DNA from: DATEJJ01 sp039649115
GTDB lineage: Bacteria; Actinomycetota; Actinomycetes; Mycobacteriales; Micromonosporaceae
Length of the DNA: 25,044 bases
Reading direction: 5' to 3'
NCBI GenBank assembly: GCA_039649115.1
Contig: JBBWZQ010000326.1
Location: 1 to 25,044, forward strand
How positions within the stretch are numbered: the stretch's first letter is position 1; each line of letters begins with the position of its first letter. Under the pieces are notes generated by a model that saw only the letters and a program-made list of their open reading frames with translations, was not told the DNA's origin and did no database searches. Made by a program: the position numbers and the translations under genes. Positions 23,711 to 25,044 of this stretch are shown here, one piece after another.

Positions 23711-24375
23711 ACGACTACGACACCGATGCGACCGGGGCACTGGACGCGCTGAAGGATTCACTGTGCGGGGTCACCATGGCTACCCCGGTCGAGCAGATCG
23801 TGTCCGTTGGCCGTGCGCGCCTGCGTCGCCACCGGCTGGCGGGCGTGGCGGCAGGCGCGGTGGCAGTCACGGGTCTCGCGCTCGGCGTGGCGACGTACGC
23901 CAACCCGTCGGCCGCGCCTCCCGTCGCCGCAGACAGCACCGCGGCGGGCGCCGTGCACATCCACACGGTCGGGTACACCGTGGACAGGATGGCGAACGGT
24001 ACGGTCCAGGTGACCTGGGACAAGCAGCGGTTCGCCGAGGACCACGAGGGCCTGCAGGCAGCGCTGCGCAATGCCGGCTTCCCGGTGCTCATCAAGGTCG
24101 GCGAGTTCTGCAAGGGGCCGCACGACGGGACGCTGGACCGCAGCGGCCGGGGGCCTGGAGTCGACCGCGTCATGGAGGGTAGGCGCGAAGCGAACGGCCG
24201 GGTCACCTTTGTCTTCACTCCCTCGGCCATGCCTGCCGGGAAACAACTGTTCATCGGCTACCTGACCCCGTCCCAACTGGCCGTCACACATGGTCGTCCC
24301 GGAGCCGTCGAACGCCTGGTGCCCACCGGAGTACCGCTGACGTGCACCACCGACACACCGCGCACGCACCCGTAG
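23707..24375 (+). CDS. Putative membrane-anchored anti-sigma factor partner
   Basis: 222 residues: a cytoplasmic N-terminus of ~40 residues (ALDALKDSLCGVTMATPVEQ, VGRARLRRHR), one membrane helix (~44-63, LAGVAAGAVAVTGLALGVAT) and an outer domain of ~155 residues beginning AVHIHTVGYTVDRMANGTVQ. The outer part has two Cys (GEFCKG and LTCTT) that could pair. No zinc anti-sigma motif is present. The anti-sigma role rests on the 4-bp overlap with the sigma gene and on topology, the same arrangement as at 3728 and 16754. It ends shortly before a strong hairpin terminator. Confidence 0.75.
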   Translation: MNDYDTDATGALDALKDSLCGVTMATPVEQIVSVGRARLRRHRLAGVAAGAVAVTGLALGVATYANPSAAPPVAADSTAAGAVHIHTVGYTVDRMANGTVQVTWDKQRFAEDHEGLQAALRNAGFPVLIKVGEFCKGPHDGTLDRSGRGPGVDRVMEGRREANGRVTFVFTPSAMPAGKQLFIGYLTPSQLAVTHGRPGAVERLVPTGVPLTCTTDTPRTHP

Positions 24376-24387
24376 CCGTACCTCGGG

Positions 24388-24419
24388 GAGAGGGGTAGCA
24401 GAGGTCTGCTGCCCCTCTC
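24388..24419. terminator. Strong hairpin terminator, 14-bp stem
   Basis: GAGAGGGGTAGCAG (24388-24401) pairs with CTGCTGCCCCTCTC (24406-24419) with one G-U pair and a 4-nt loop. It is placed 13 bases after the sigma/partner operon and just past the end of the reverse-strand LysE remnant, so it could serve both directions. Confidence 0.8.
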
Positions 24420-24534
24420 AGGTCGTGCGGGTGGCCGCCGCCAGCCGGATGCCGACCGCGACCAGGGCCGTACCGGTGACCGCGTCGACCGTGCGGCGCA
24501 GCCGGGAGGCCCGACCGGGGCGGGTCAAGACGGT
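24418..24534 (-). pseudogene. Remnant of a LysE-family transporter (C-terminus only)
   Basis: The minus strand encodes TRPGRASRLRRTVDAVTGTA then LVAVGIRLAAATRTT and a TGA stop. This matches the C-terminal helix of LysE/RhtB exporters (the usual ending is of the type RRxxDxVTGxxLxxLGxRLA). Only ~38 residues survive; upstream the sequence becomes an operator/promoter region with no membrane segments. A start at 24657 in the same frame gives an unrelated N-terminus and is not believed. The truncation probably arose when the neighbouring oxidoreductase locus was inserted or rearranged. Confidence 0.6.
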
Positions 24535-24591
24535 CACACTAGATTCCATGGAATGCGTATGGTAGCTTCGCGTCAAGAGGTTCCATGGAAA
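24533..24591 (+). promoter_or_regulatory. Promoter with twin TTCCATGGAA operators
   Basis: The 12-bp palindrome ATTCCATGGAAT (24543-24554) lies between a GTCACA -35-like (24533-24538) and TATGGT -10-like box (24558-24563). A second TTCCATGGAA occurs at 24581-24590, 37 bp away centre to centre, downstream of the expected start. Two identical palindromes around one promoter indicate repression by a dimeric regulator, most likely TetR type; no regulator gene is in the window. Confidence 0.65.
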
Positions 24592-24623
24592 CTCGTTGGC
24601 CGTGCGCAGCAGGAGGTCTGAAA

Positions 24624-25044
24624 GTGACATCAGCCCCGGCAATGCCTGGATCGACACTGGGTGTCGGGATCATCGGGGTCAGCCCTGTCCGGGGTTGGGC
24701 CGCCGCCGCCCACATCCCGGCATTGCGCGCGCTGCCGAACTACGAGATCCGGGCACTCAGCGCGCACAGCGCGCAATCCGCGCAAGCGGCAGGCGAGGTG
24801 TTCGGGGTCAGCGCGGTGTTCTCGGACCACGAGCAGCTGGTGACCCAACCGGACGTCGACGTCGTCGCCGTCACGGTCAAGGTCCCGCACCATCGGGAGC
24901 TCGTCTGCGCCGCACTCGCCGCCGGCAAGGCCGTCTACTGCGAGTGGCCACTTGGCCGTGATCTCGACGACGCGCGGGCGATGGCCGCGCTGGCCGCCGG
25001 GCAGGGGGTGCACACGGTCGTCGGGTTGCAGGCCCGCCGGGCGC
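24624..25044 (+). CDS. Gfo/Idh/MocA family protein, 5' part (cut by window end)
   Basis: About 140 residues are visible. A Rossmann fold starts LGVGIIGVSPVRGWAAAAHI, with VRGWAA where the usual glycine-rich turn continues; AHIPALRALPNYEIRALSAH and DHEQLVTQPDVDVVAVTVKV follow, then HHRELVCAALAAGKAVYCEW. The family motif EKP, whose Lys is catalytic, here reads EWPLG, so Lys is replaced by Trp. This is the form found in Gal80-like members, which may bind NAD(P) without normal dehydrogenase chemistry. GTG 24624 has AGGAGG (24611-24616) at 7 bases. Two palindromic operators lie upstream. The C-terminal domain is outside the window, so activity cannot be judged. Confidence 0.85.
   Translation, partial: MTSAPAMPGSTLGVGIIGVSPVRGWAAAAHIPALRALPNYEIRALSAHSAQSAQAAGEVFGVSAVFSDHEQLVTQPDVDVVAVTVKVPHHRELVCAALAAGKAVYCEWPLGRDLDDARAMAALAAGQGVHTVVGLQARRA

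Noticed and set aside
24418..24657. Intact 79-codon minus-strand gene starting at 24657
   Set aside because: Only the last ~38 codons resemble LysE; the N-terminal half is antisense to the oxidoreductase promoter and start.

Overview
This 25 kb window is very GC-rich DNA with GC-ending codons, frequent GTG starts and dense gene packing, so it is chromosomal DNA of a high-GC actinomycete. SigE-family sigma factors, DUF3516 helicase, AbiEi/DUF559 protein and an actinobacterial-type c-di-AMP riboswitch before an NlpC/P60 hydrolase suggest Micromonosporaceae or a close relative. The taxon is inferred from content, not tested. No rRNA, tRNA, CRISPR array, prophage or intact transposase was seen.

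Layout. 1-2.5 kb: the 3' part of a repeat-bearing hypothetical protein, a convergent AbiEi/DUF559 protein, an 18-bp tandem repeat block and a small VOC protein. 2.6-6.3 kb: an exported Rieske protein, a SigE-family sigma factor with a 4-bp-overlapping membrane partner, and a Tat-type M28 peptidase. 6.3-13.4 kb: an MFS transporter behind a structured leader, a GyrI-like protein downstream of a large DUF3516 helicase, an M20 peptidase and a CPA1 Na+/H+ antiporter with a probable CTG start. 13.4-14.9 kb: two membrane-anchored hypothetical proteins. 14.9-19.1 kb: an exported SOD lacking the zinc ligands, divergent from an ECF sigma factor that is coupled to a large predicted membrane sensor with a beta-propeller-like outer part. 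19.1-20.4 kb: a c-di-AMP riboswitch and the NlpC/P60 hydrolase it should control. 20.4-25 kb: a looser, less biased accessory stretch with a MerR regulator and divergent imine-reductase-like enzyme, a methyltransferase, a third sigma/membrane-partner pair, a LysE transporter remnant and the start of a Gfo/Idh/MocA protein behind twin palindromes.

How the genes may work together. Three sigma factors are each followed by a membrane protein through an ATGA overlap, so each is probably a sigma/anti-sigma switch sensing the envelope. The middle pair is the most interesting. The divergent sodC and sigma genes carry near-identical ECF-type promoters (CGTAACC, then CGTA) in mirror orientation. This suggests that one sigma factor drives both itself and a copper-only superoxide dismutase, gated by the propeller protein. 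The c-di-AMP riboswitch next door adds a second envelope-homeostasis input. All functional links are inferences from sequence reading; no searches were run.
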